Of a DNA stretch of 64,000 nucleotides, positions 57,096-64,000 are shown piece after piece. Made by a program: the position numbers and the translations under genes. The stretch is from Streptomyces lydicus. Its GTDB lineage: Bacteria > Actinomycetota > Actinomycetes > Streptomycetales > Streptomycetaceae. Numbering within the stretch: the stretch's first letter is position 1; every line of letters starts with the position of its first letter. The stretch covers positions 4,216,001-4,280,000 of the forward strand of contig NZ_RDTE01000003.1 of assembly GCF_004125265.1 (NCBI RefSeq), in the 5' to 3' direction. Under the pieces are notes generated by a model, which made no database searches, had not been told where the DNA came from, and saw nothing but the letters and a program-made list of their open reading frames with translations.

Positions 57096-57481
57096 CGGTT
57101 GATCATTTCGAGGCAGGCCTTGTGCGAGCTGCCCTCGAAACGGACACAGAGCGTGCTGCCGCTCGGCTGCAGCCCCGGGACGGTGTGACCGACGATCTGG
57201 CCACCGGACCGCTTCGCCTTGAAGGAGTAGCTCGTGCCCTCCGAGTTGGTGATGTAGACGGTCGCGGAGTTCCGGCTCTTGGGCGGGTTGGTCCAGGAGG
57301 CGGTGACAGTGCCGGGGTTGGGCGTCCCGTCATGGCCGTCGGCCTTGATGCAGACCTGCGGGCCCGACCAGTCGTGGGTGCAGGAGGACGCGGCGGCGTG
57401 CGCGGCCGGGGTGGTGGCAACGGCGCTCAGCGCGATCGTTCCGGCGACGGTCAGCCCACGGAGCAGCTTCGAACGGGTCAT
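57080..57481 (-). CDS. Small secreted protein
   Basis: A 133-residue exported protein of unknown function. Signal peptide TRSKLLRGLTVAGTIALSAVATTPAAHA with an AHA cleavage site, then a beta-rich domain (VTASWTNPPKSRNSATVYI, SYSFKAKRSGGQIVGHTVP) with two cysteine pairs (SSCTHDWSGPQVC and STLCVRFEGSSHKACLEM). Size and cysteines resemble small Streptomyces secreted proteins. ATG 57481 preferred over 57523 because the signal peptide starts there. Confidence 0.75.
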   Translation of the reverse strand: MTRSKLLRGLTVAGTIALSAVATTPAAHAAASSCTHDWSGPQVCIKADGHDGTPNPGTVTASWTNPPKSRNSATVYITNSEGTSYSFKAKRSGGQIVGHTVPGLQPSGSTLCVRFEGSSHKACLEMINRNGSF

Positions 57482-57691
57482 GTGTGGGGGGAATCCTCTC
57501 CTCGGTGTACCGGCAGAAGACACAACGGCCCCGCCACGAATGGGGCGTGGCGGGGACCGTGGTCGCTTGGCTGATCTTAATCGGAGCCCCGAACTGACGT
57601 GCCACCAGAGGGGAGAAGCTGCTGTTCACCGCGGCCGGTGAGCAGCGGTGACCAGCGGCGAGCAACGGGAGCGGCCCGGGCCGAAGGTCGG

Positions 57692-58237
57692 TCAGACGGC
57701 CCGCGTCCTCGCGTAATGACGGGAAGCCTTCGCGCGGTTTCCGCAGACCGCCATCGAGCACCAGCGGCGGGTGCCGTTCCGCGAGGTGTCGAAGAAGTGC
57801 AGGATGCACGCCCCGTGCGCGCAACTGCGGATCCGGTCGGGGGCGGTGCGCAGCAGATCCAGGTAGTCACGGGCCGCGGTCCAGGCCGCACCCCAGGACG
57901 GATCCTGGAACTCCGCCACCTCGCCGGGGCCTTCGGGAGTCAGAGTGGCACGGATCCGGCCATGATCGAGTACGGCGTTGACCCCCTCGGCACCGGCCGT
58001 GCCGCCGGGGTCGTCGACGGCGACGGCAAGGGCCTCGCGGGCGAGCAGCACATGCTCCAGTGCGGCGGCATCGACGGGAAAGCGGCGGTCGAGACCGTTG
58101 CTCACGAGCCAGGTGCGCAGCCCCTCGGGGCCGGTGAGCAGATCCTGGCGTACGCCGTCGGACATCCAGCGGGTGTTCAGCAGATCCAGCGAGACGGGCT
58201 CTCCGGTCAGGGGACGGGGGTCGAGTGCGGGCATCAT
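57692..58237 (-). CDS. CGNR zinc-finger protein (ABATE-type)
   Basis: Probable transcription regulator of 181 residues. The N-terminal ABATE-like domain reads LTGEPVSLDLLNTRWMSDGVRQDLL, with DLLRTAPDRIRSCAHGACILHFFDTSRNGTRRWCSMAVCGNRAKASRHY at the C-terminus. This holds the four-Cys zinc finger with the name-giving CGNR. The ATG at 58237 has GGAGGAGG nine nt upstream; the longer frame crosses CGTCCGACTTCCGG tandem repeats (58,262–58,310) and is rejected. Divergent from the PNPOx-like gene. Confidence 0.9.
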   Translation of the reverse strand: MMPALDPRPLTGEPVSLDLLNTRWMSDGVRQDLLTGPEGLRTWLVSNGLDRRFPVDAAALEHVLLAREALAVAVDDPGGTAGAEGVNAVLDHGRIRATLTPEGPGEVAEFQDPSWGAAWTAARDYLDLLRTAPDRIRSCAHGACILHFFDTSRNGTRRWCSMAVCGNRAKASRHYARTRAV

Positions 58238-58261
58238 CCCTGCCTCCTCCTTCTGCCGGCG

Positions 58262-58310
58262 TCTTCCATCGTCCGACTTCCGGCGTCCGACTTCCGGCGT
58301 CCGACTTATC
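58262..58310. repeat. CGTCCGACTTCCGG tandem repeat
   Basis: Three to four copies of a 15-bp unit in the 221-bp divergent gap between the CGNR gene and the PNPOx-like gene, close to where their promoters should be. Confidence 0.65.
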
Positions 58311-58458
58311 GCGCCCTCTTCTCGCGCCCGCCTTCTGAGGTCGGCGCCCCTCGGGCTAACCACTCAAGGGTACGTAAGCGGTTGCCCGCGCACACCACTA
58401 ACCTCTAACGTTAATTTCACCAGTTAGACCGGCGGCTCGACCCGAGGAGCTGAGGACC

Positions 58459-59346
58459 GTGGACGATCCGTACCACGAGGGCTCGCGCGCCGTGCAGGAC
58501 CGGCTCGGCGTACGCGCCGTGGCCGATCGCATCGGCCGCTCCATCGGGCCGGGCCTGCGCGAGGTGACCGCGGCCTTCCTCGGACTGCAGCCGATGCTGG
58601 TGATCGGCGCGGCGGACGAGGCCGGCCGGATGTGGAGCTCGCTGCTCACCGGCACCCCCGGATTCGTACGGGCCACCGGCCCCCGCCGGATCGCGGTCAC
58701 GGGCGGCCCACCGGACGGCGACCCGCTCACCACGGCCCTCGCGACCGAGGGAACCCCTGTCGGCACCCTCGCCCTCGATCCCCGCACCCGGCGCCGTCTG
58801 CGTCTCAACGGCGCGGCCGCACCGACGCCCCGCGGATTCGTGGTGGCGACCGAGCAGGTCTTCGCCAACTGCCCGAAGTACCTGCAGCGGCGGACGCTCC
58901 GGGCCCCGGTCCCCGCTCCGGCCGGTGCCGCGCGGCGGAGCCGGGAGCTCACCGCCGAGCAGCAGCGGCTCATCCGCGCCGCCGACACCTTCTTCATCGC
59001 CACCGCGGCCGCCGACGGCGCCGAGGCCGGCCACCGCGGCGGCTACCCCGGCTTCGTCCGGGTGCTCTCGCCGAACGAGCTCTCCTGGGAGGACTACCCG
59101 GGTAACGCGATGTTCCTGACCCTGGGCAATCTCGAAGGCGATCCCCGCGCCGGCCTGCTGTTCGTCGACTGGAGCACCGGCAGCACGCTCCAGCTCACCG
59201 GCACCGCGACCACCGTATTCGGCGCGGCCGGCCGCACCCTGCACTTCACGGTGGCCGAAGCCGTGGAGACCCCGCACGCCAGCCCGCTGCGCTGGTCCAC
59301 ACCCGAGTACTCCCCCGCCAACCCACCCGTAGGGGACAGCGCATGA
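58459..59346 (+). CDS. Pyridoxamine 5'-phosphate oxidase-like flavoprotein
   Basis: A 295-residue protein of the PNPOx-like family. An N-terminal extension (YHEGSRAVQDRLGVRAVADRI) precedes MLVIGAADEAGRMWSSLLTGTPGFV. The C-terminal split-barrel half is AADTFFIATAAADG, AGHRGGYPGFVRVLSPNELSWEDYPGNAMFLTLGNLEGDPRAGLLFVDWSTG, with a flavin-contacting FVDWSTGSTLQLTG. Such proteins reduce or bind FMN/F420. CPKYLQRR in the middle is a family marker. GTG start at 58459 behind GAGGA. Followed 108 bp later by a DUF1348 gene. Confidence 0.85.
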   Translation: MDDPYHEGSRAVQDRLGVRAVADRIGRSIGPGLREVTAAFLGLQPMLVIGAADEAGRMWSSLLTGTPGFVRATGPRRIAVTGGPPDGDPLTTALATEGTPVGTLALDPRTRRRLRLNGAAAPTPRGFVVATEQVFANCPKYLQRRTLRAPVPAPAGAARRSRELTAEQQRLIRAADTFFIATAAADGAEAGHRGGYPGFVRVLSPNELSWEDYPGNAMFLTLGNLEGDPRAGLLFVDWSTGSTLQLTGTATTVFGAAGRTLHFTVAEAVETPHASPLRWSTPEYSPANPPVGDSA

Positions 59347-59454
59347 ACCTCCGGGTGGCGCCTCCCTACGCCCCGGAGCCACCCCCCGAGCCGCCCCCGG
59401 CAAAGAGCCCGTCCGGGTTCTCTCGCCCCCCACAGCCAAGAGAAGGAGCCCCCC

Positions 59455-59916
59455 ATGGCACCACCGCGCCCGCCCTTCCCGCCGTTCGACGAGCCGAGCG
59501 CGCTGCGGAAGGTCCAAGCGGCCGAGGACGCCTGGAACACCCGCGACCCGGAGCGCGTCGCCCTCGCCTACACCGAGGACTCGGTCTGGCGGAACCGGGA
59601 CACCTTCCTCACCGGCCGCGACGAGATCATCGCGTTCCTGCACCGGAAGTGGGCCCGCGAACTGGATTACGCGCTGCGCAAGGAGCTCTGGTCCTACAGC
59701 GGCAACCGCATCGCGGTGCGCTTCCAGTACGAGTCCCATGACGCGGCCGGCCAGTGGTGGCGCAGCTACGGCAACGAGCTGTGGGAGTTCGACGGGGAAG
59801 GCCTGATGCGCCGCCGGGAGGCCGGTATCCACGATGTCGCGATCACCGGCGACGAACGCCGCATCTTCGGCCCCCGCCCGGAGGAGGAGAAGGGACGGCC
59901 CCTTCCCTTCCGCTGA
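59455..59916 (+). CDS. NTF2-like protein (DUF1348)
   Basis: A 153-residue single-domain protein of the SnoaL/NTF2 fold. Conserved segments are KVQAAEDAWNTRDPERVALAYTEDSVWRNRDTFLTGRDEIIAFLHRKWARELDYALRKELW, FQYESHDAAGQWWRSYGNELWEF and MRRREAGIHDVAI. No established reaction; related proteins act as small-molecule isomerases or cyclases. ATG behind AGAAGGAG. Possibly co-transcribed with the flavoprotein upstream. Confidence 0.88.
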   Translation: MAPPRPPFPPFDEPSALRKVQAAEDAWNTRDPERVALAYTEDSVWRNRDTFLTGRDEIIAFLHRKWARELDYALRKELWSYSGNRIAVRFQYESHDAAGQWWRSYGNELWEFDGEGLMRRREAGIHDVAITGDERRIFGPRPEEEKGRPLPFR

Positions 59917-59937
59917 GCAGCAGGAGACGCCCCGGAC

Positions 59938-61623
59938 TCACCCGCCCTTCAACGCCTCCCCCAGGACCGCCACGCCCTCCGTGATCTCGCCCGGCGTGCG
60001 GGCGGCATAGCCGAGGACCAGGCCCGGAGCGGCGGGGAGCTGCCGGTGCCAGGACAGCGGCTGGACCTTGACGCCGCGGGCGAGGGCCGCCGCGGCCAGG
60101 TCCGTATCGGAGCCGCGGCAGACGTCCGGCGCGAAGGTGATCGTCAGATGCAGGCCGGCCGCCGCACCGTGCACGGTCGCGCCCGGCAGCTGGGCCCGGA
60201 TCGCCGCGATCATGGCGTCCCGGCGCTGCCGGTGACGCCTGCGCAGCAGTCGCAACCGGCGCTCCAGCTCGCCCGATTCCATCAGCCGGGCCAGCACCAG
60301 CTGCGGCAGTGCCGCATTGCCCAGGTCCGCGAACCGCTTGGCGTCGGCCAGCGCGGTGCGGTACCGCGGCGGCGCCAGCACCCAGCCCACCCGCAGGGCG
60401 GGCGCGAGCAGCTTGGAGATGCTGCCGGCGTAGCAGACCTGGTCGGCGAGGAGGGAGCGCAGCGCGGGGGCCGGCGCACGGTCGTAGCGGTGCTCGGCGT
60501 CGTAGTCGTCCTCGATGATCAGGCCGCCGTCGGCCGCCCAGCGCATCAGCTCGCGGCGCCGGCCGCCGTCGAGCACCACTCCGGTCGGGAACTGGTGCGC
60601 CGGGGTGAGCAGTACGGCCCGCGCACCGCTCCCCCGCAGCGCGTCGACCCGTATCCCGTGCTCGTCGACCGGCACCGGCGGCGTCGCCTGCTGCCAGTGG
60701 CGCAGGTGCTGTTGCGCTCCGAGGGACCCGGGGTCCTCCACCGCGGTCTCCCGGATCCCGTCACGGTGCAACACCTGGGCGATCAGGCCGAGGGCCTGCG
60801 CGGTACCGGAAACGATCAGCACCTCGTCCGGCTCCGCCCTGATCCCGCGGTTACGGGCCAGCCAGTTGGCGACGGCCAGCCGTAGTGCCGGGGTGCCACG
60901 GGGGTCCCCGTAGCCGAGCTCGGTGGACGCGAGGCCGGCGAGCACCGCGCGTTCGGCGCGGAGCCAGGCCGCACGGGGGAAGGCGGACAGGTCGGGTAGG
61001 CCGGGTGAGAGGTCGATCCGCGCGGGCGCGGTGCGCAGCTCGTCGAAGATCTCCGGGCCGGGGGGAGCGGCGAACGGTGTGGTGGGCCGGTCCCGGTGCA
61101 CGGCGGGTGCCGCGTCCGTGGCCCTCGCTGTGCCTCGCACCGTGAAGCTCGACGTGGCCCTCGCCGGGGCCCTCGCCGTGGAAATCTCCGTGGAGCTCGC
61201 CGTGGCCCCGGCCGTGGCTGTCACGGGCGCGGCGACGACCACGGTCCCGGCTCTCCTCCGCCCGGCGAGCTGCCCGTCCTCGGTCAGCCGCTGATACGCC
61301 TCGGTGATCACACCGCGCGATACCCGCAGCTCAGCGGCGAGCACGCGGGTGGCGGGCAGTCTGCTCCCGACCGGAAGTCGGCCGTCCGCGATCGCGCACC
61401 GCAACTCCCGGGCGAGCCAGTCCGACCGGCCGCCCGCGGGTGCTTCCGCGATGTTCAGCTGCAGGAAGTCGGAGGAGCCGGAGGGGTCTGGGGAGCCCGA
61501 AGGAGCCGAAGAGATCGGAGGAACCGGAGGAACCGGAGGAGTTATGGACTTGTCCGTGGGCCGTTCTTTGGACCTGTGCACCGGGCCATTGTCCCGGCAC
61601 GGTGAAGCCATGAACACGAACAC
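59938..61623 (-). CDS. MocR/PdxR-type GntR–aminotransferase regulator
   Basis: Fusion of a GntR winged helix with a fold-type I aminotransferase that uses PLP as effector. N-terminal part: LARELRCAIADGRLPVGSRLPATRVLAAELRVSRGVITEAYQRLTEDGQL. A low-complexity linker (GATASSTEISTARAPARATSS) follows. The aminotransferase half contains ELGYGDPRGTPALRLAVANWLARNRG, LIIEDDYDAEHRYD and the PLP Lys in VCYAGSISKLLAPALRVGWVL. 561 residues in the longest frame. The first 50 residues are Pro/Ser-rich and the frame overlaps the divergent methyltransferase start, so a start at GTG 61581 is plausible. Confidence 0.9.
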   Translation of the reverse strand: MFVFMASPCRDNGPVHRSKERPTDKSITPPVPPVPPISSAPSGSPDPSGSSDFLQLNIAEAPAGGRSDWLARELRCAIADGRLPVGSRLPATRVLAAELRVSRGVITEAYQRLTEDGQLAGRRRAGTVVVAAPVTATAGATASSTEISTARAPARATSSFTVRGTARATDAAPAVHRDRPTTPFAAPPGPEIFDELRTAPARIDLSPGLPDLSAFPRAAWLRAERAVLAGLASTELGYGDPRGTPALRLAVANWLARNRGIRAEPDEVLIVSGTAQALGLIAQVLHRDGIRETAVEDPGSLGAQQHLRHWQQATPPVPVDEHGIRVDALRGSGARAVLLTPAHQFPTGVVLDGGRRRELMRWAADGGLIIEDDYDAEHRYDRAPAPALRSLLADQVCYAGSISKLLAPALRVGWVLAPPRYRTALADAKRFADLGNAALPQLVLARLMESGELERRLRLLRRRHRQRRDAMIAAIRAQLPGATVHGAAAGLHLTITFAPDVCRGSDTDLAAAALARGVKVQPLSWHRQLPAAPGLVLGYAARTPGEITEGVAVLGEALKGG

Positions 61624-62431
61624 CGCGTACGTCCATGGCTACTTGCCCCGCGAAGCCCGGCGTCTCTGCGACCAGGCGGACACCCTGGCCCCCTTGCTGC
61701 ACGCCGGAACGGCGTACCCCGCCGGCAGCTGGGTCCTGGAAGTCGGCTGCGGGGTGGGTGCGCAGACCGTACATCTGGCCAGGAACAGTCCGAGGGCGCG
61801 CATCGTCGCGGTCGACCGTTCCGAGGAGTCGCTGGCCCAGGCCCGCGCCTACATGGCGGAGCAGGAGCCCGGGGCCGACGTGACGTGGCGGGCCGCCGAC
61901 CTGTTGCATCTCCCCTTCAAAGAAGCCGAGTTCGACCACATCTTCGCGTGTTTCGTGCTGGAGCACCTTGAGGAACCCGACAAGGCGCTGGCCACGCTGC
62001 GCCGGCTCCTGCGCCCCGGCGGGACGCTCACCGTGATCGAGGGCGACCACGGCTCGGTGGTCTTCCATCCGGACAGCCTGCACGCCCATGAGGTCATCGG
62101 CCATCAGGTGCGCCTGCAGGCCACGGCAGGCGGAAACGCGCTGCTGGGACGGGAGTTACAGCCGCTGCTCCGTGTCGCCGGATTCGAGAAGGTGGCCATC
62201 CGTCCGCGTACGGTCTACGCCGACCGGACCCGGCCCGCCCTGGTGGACGGCTTCACCCGGAACACCTTTATCGCCATGATCGAAGCGGTCCGGGACGACG
62301 CCCTGGGCGTCGGTCTGACCACCGCCGCCGACTGGGACCGGGGGATCACCGACCTGCGGCGGGCCGCGGAAGACGACGGGACCTTCCACTACACCTTTTT
62401 CAAGGCAGTGGCCGTCAATCCGATGCCGTAG
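61610..62431 (+). CDS. SAM-dependent methyltransferase
   Basis: Class I methyltransferase of 273 residues. SAM motif I is SWVLEVGCGVGAQTVHLARN, motif II IVAVDRSEESLAQARAYM, then ADLLHLPFKEAEFDHIFACFVLEHLEEPDKALATL and RLLRPGGTLTVIEGDH. The cap region (RPALVDGFTRNTFIAMIEAV) is of the small-molecule type. ATG at 61610 behind GGTGAAG. Divergent from and nearly touching the MocR gene, hence a likely target of that regulator. Confidence 0.9.
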   Translation: MNTNTAYVHGYLPREARRLCDQADTLAPLLHAGTAYPAGSWVLEVGCGVGAQTVHLARNSPRARIVAVDRSEESLAQARAYMAEQEPGADVTWRAADLLHLPFKEAEFDHIFACFVLEHLEEPDKALATLRRLLRPGGTLTVIEGDHGSVVFHPDSLHAHEVIGHQVRLQATAGGNALLGRELQPLLRVAGFEKVAIRPRTVYADRTRPALVDGFTRNTFIAMIEAVRDDALGVGLTTAADWDRGITDLRRAAEDDGTFHYTFFKAVAVNPMP

Positions 62432-62756
62432 AGGGGCGTAGGGCCGATCTCTTCGCGACACGAGCCGAAACGGGTCGCCACCGGCCGCGGCCGACCGAGA
62501 CGGGCCGGGACCGGCCGAGACGGGTCGCGACGAGAAGCGACGGGACGCAGCCGGACGCGACGAGTCGACACCACGCGGAAGAATCCGTTCCGGAAATCCC
62601 CCCACCCCATTCCCCCAACTCCTTGACTGTGAAGTTGACTTGGTGCATCTTGGAATGACCGTTCCGAGATACGGGGCGGGCGGGATGCGACGGGTCAGCC
62701 GACCGCCGCGCCGCCCGGCCCGTGCCGCACGCAACAGCGAAACGAGCAGGCCGGCC
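62432..62756. other. Gap with degenerate repeats and TetR promoter
   Basis: 62,450–62,575 is built of GACCGAGACGGGYCG-like repeats (about six degenerate units). TTGACTGTGAAGTTGACT at about 62,622–62,641 offers −35-like boxes, and TCTTGGAATGACCGTTCCGA follows at 62648. No gene is seen. Confidence 0.55.
62648..62669. promoter_or_regulatory. Inverted-repeat operator of the TetR–peroxiredoxin genes
   Basis: TCTTGGAA and TTCCGAGA form an imperfect inverted repeat around TGACCG, directly after a TTGACT −35-like box and about 90 bp before the TetR ATG. Likely autoregulatory site. Confidence 0.6.
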
Positions 62757-63377
62757 ATGCCCGACATCAAGCACTTCAACCCCGACATCGTGCTCGACGA
62801 CGCCCTCCAGATCTTCTGGCGGCAGGGCCTGCCCACGACCGGCATCCAGGCGCTGGTGACCGCGACGGGCGTGAGCCGGTCCAGCCTCTATGCGACGTTC
62901 GGCAGCAAGGACGGCCTCTACGCCGCGGCGCTGGGCCGCTATATAGCGCAGCACTCGATACCGGCCTTCGCCCACCTGTCGTCGGCCGCCTCGGGGCTGA
63001 CCGCGATCGAGGAGTTCTTCAGCGGGCTGATCGAGGTGCGCTGCTCCGGCCCGGTCGCCGGCTGGGGCTGCATGGTCACCAATGCCTACGCCGGACCGGA
63101 GTGCACCGCCCCCGGTATCCACACCCTGCTCGAGGAGCACCACACCATGCTGGAAGGAGCCATGCGAACGGCCCTGGGTACCGCCGAGGACCTGGGCCAA
63201 CTCCAGCCTGACAGCGATCTCGACGCGTCGGCCGCGGTACTGGCGACGCTCGCCTACGGCGTCAATCTGCGCTCCCGTGCGGGCGCCGACGCCCAAGCGC
63301 TCACCGACACGGTGGCCGCCGCCCTCGCGCCACTGCGCGCCCACCCCTCACCCCCTCAGGAGCACCGACCGCAATGA
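62757..63377 (+). CDS. TetR-family regulator (HxlR-like redox neighbour)
   Basis: A 206-residue repressor. Helix-turn-helix: IVLDDALQIFWRQGLPTTGIQALVTATGVSRSSLYATFGSKDGLYAAALGRY. The C-terminal domain has two cysteines (EVRCSGPVAGWGCMVTN and PECTAPG) in the TetR_C_6-like pattern seen in redox- or electrophile-sensing members. ATG 62757 chosen; the ORF upstream to 62640 crosses the operator. The stop overlaps the peroxiredoxin ATG by ATGA, so both are made together. Confidence 0.88.
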   Translation: MPDIKHFNPDIVLDDALQIFWRQGLPTTGIQALVTATGVSRSSLYATFGSKDGLYAAALGRYIAQHSIPAFAHLSSAASGLTAIEEFFSGLIEVRCSGPVAGWGCMVTNAYAGPECTAPGIHTLLEEHHTMLEGAMRTALGTAEDLGQLQPDSDLDASAAVLATLAYGVNLRSRAGADAQALTDTVAAALAPLRAHPSPPQEHRPQ

Positions 63378-64000
63378 GCCTCAACGACGAACTCACCGCC
63401 TTCTTCCGCGCTCACTACCCCAAGCTCCCGGCCGCTGCCCGTGAGGTGATGGACCGCGCCGGCCGCGACCTCGCCGCCTCGGGCCAGGCCGAACGGGCTC
63501 TGCACGCCGGGGACACGGCGCCCGGTTTCCGCCTCCCCACCGCGACCGGCGACACCGTCACCCTGGACGGTCTGCTCTCCACCGGCCCGGTCGTGCTCAC
63601 CTTCTACCGCGGCGCCTGGTGCCCCTTCTGCAACTTTGCGCTGCACGCCCTGCAGCAGCAGCACGCCGACATCACCGCCCGCGGCGCCCGGCTGGTGGCC
63701 ATATCGCCGCAGGTCCCCGACGAATCACTCACCCTCACCGAAAAGCACGCGCTCGCCTTCGACGTCCTCAGCGATCTCGGCTCGGACACCGCCAAGCAGT
63801 ACGGCCTCAGCTTCGACCTGCCCGAGGACCTGGCCGCCGTGTACGACTCCCTGGGCTTCGATCTGCAGCGCGTCAACGGCGGCCATCCGCGCACCCTGCC
63901 GCTGCCCGCCACCTACGTCATCGACCGCGACGCCACCATCCGCTGGGCCTTCGTCGACACCGACTACACCCGCCGCGCCGAACCGTCCGACATCCTCGCC
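63374..64000 (+). CDS. Peroxiredoxin-like (AhpC/TSA) protein, 3' end outside window
   Basis: Thiol peroxidase-like protein; 209 codons are visible and the frame is still open. Start SLNDELTAFFRAHYPKLPAAAR, then AGDTAPGFRLPTATGDTVTLDGL and the active-site region VVLTFYRGAWCPFCNFALHAL with a CPFC pair. LVAISPQVPDESLTLTEKHALAFDVLSDLG and LPLPATYVIDRDATIRWAFVDTDYTRRAEP follow, as in the 'peroxiredoxin-like' family of about 215–220 residues. So only some 5–10 residues are missing. ATGA-coupled to the TetR gene, which suggests peroxide or electrophile-induced expression. Confidence 0.92.
   Translation, partial: MSLNDELTAFFRAHYPKLPAAAREVMDRAGRDLAASGQAERALHAGDTAPGFRLPTATGDTVTLDGLLSTGPVVLTFYRGAWCPFCNFALHALQQQHADITARGARLVAISPQVPDESLTLTEKHALAFDVLSDLGSDTAKQYGLSFDLPEDLAAVYDSLGFDLQRVNGGHPRTLPLPATYVIDRDATIRWAFVDTDYTRRAEPSDILA

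Noticed and set aside
57692..59346. A biosynthetic cluster around CGNR, PNPOx-like and DUF1348 genes
   Set aside because: No core biosynthetic enzyme (PKS, NRPS, terpene synthase or RiPP precursor) lies among them; geoA is 6 kb away and normally acts alone.

Overview
The window is a piece of a Streptomyces (or very closely related actinobacterial) linear chromosome. The DNA is about 70% GC with strong third-position GC. It carries GTG and TTG starts, the recR–ybaB–dnaX–SRP RNA block and the ask–asd pair in the arrangement usual for the genus. It also has a germacradienol/geosmin synthase, CGNR and DUF5063 proteins, and many short families of regulators.

Layout. (1) 1–11.4 kb, all on the minus strand, is core genome: a SURF1-family gene (cut by the left edge), an extracytoplasmic sigma factor with its translationally coupled anti-sigma-like membrane protein, asd and lysC (aspartate pathway, ATGA-coupled), a DUF5063 protein, recR, ybaB/ebfC, dnaX and the SRP RNA. 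(2) 11,480–29,117 is an integrative element of the AICE type. It is inserted in the 3' end of a tRNA-Ser(GGA) gene and bounded by perfect 118-bp att repeats exactly 17,520 bp apart. Its core modules are integrase and excisionase, a GGTGACGC iteron array, a helicase-like ATPase plus Prim-Pol primase for replication, a TraB-type DNA translocase with candidate 8-bp recognition repeats, Spd-like membrane proteins, an orphan C5 methyltransferase, a string of small ATGA-coupled genes, and a GntR regulator with a HAD hydrolase and a repeated candidate operator. A hairpin-forming element with a conserved loop occurs four times in its intergenic leaders. The right third is lower-GC cargo that looks like antiviral defence: a TIR-domain gene divergent from a three-helix membrane protein, then a Shedu-type (DUF4263) nuclease next to a second C5 methyltransferase. 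The nuclease–methyltransferase pair is bracketed by decayed copies of the att-proximal arm, which suggests stepwise growth of the element.

(3) 29.3–64 kb is ordinary chromosome again, richer in accessory genes. It contains an AraC regulator, gene remnants, an APC permease, an ABC exporter, an MBL hydrolase divergent from a TetR regulator over a nested palindrome, an ArsB/SLC13-type permease and a histidine kinase–response regulator pair. These are followed by a MacB-like ABC transporter (FtsX permease plus ATPase), a TetR regulator with an operator in front of a FAD monooxygenase, a secreted repeat protein, geosmin synthase and two coupled ATP-grasp ligases. Next come an Lrp–amidinohydrolase–rocD arginine/ornithine unit, a CGNR regulator, a PNPOx-like flavoprotein, a DUF1348 protein and a MocR regulator divergent from a methyltransferase. 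The window ends with a TetR regulator coupled to a peroxiredoxin-like gene cut by the right edge.

A recurrent structural theme is that several genes (dnaX, the ABC exporter, the 54-aa membrane protein, the 133-aa secreted protein) are followed by tandem degenerate copies of their own last codons and stop. Other genes (the secreted repeat protein, one ATP-grasp ligase) end in in-frame repeat arrays.
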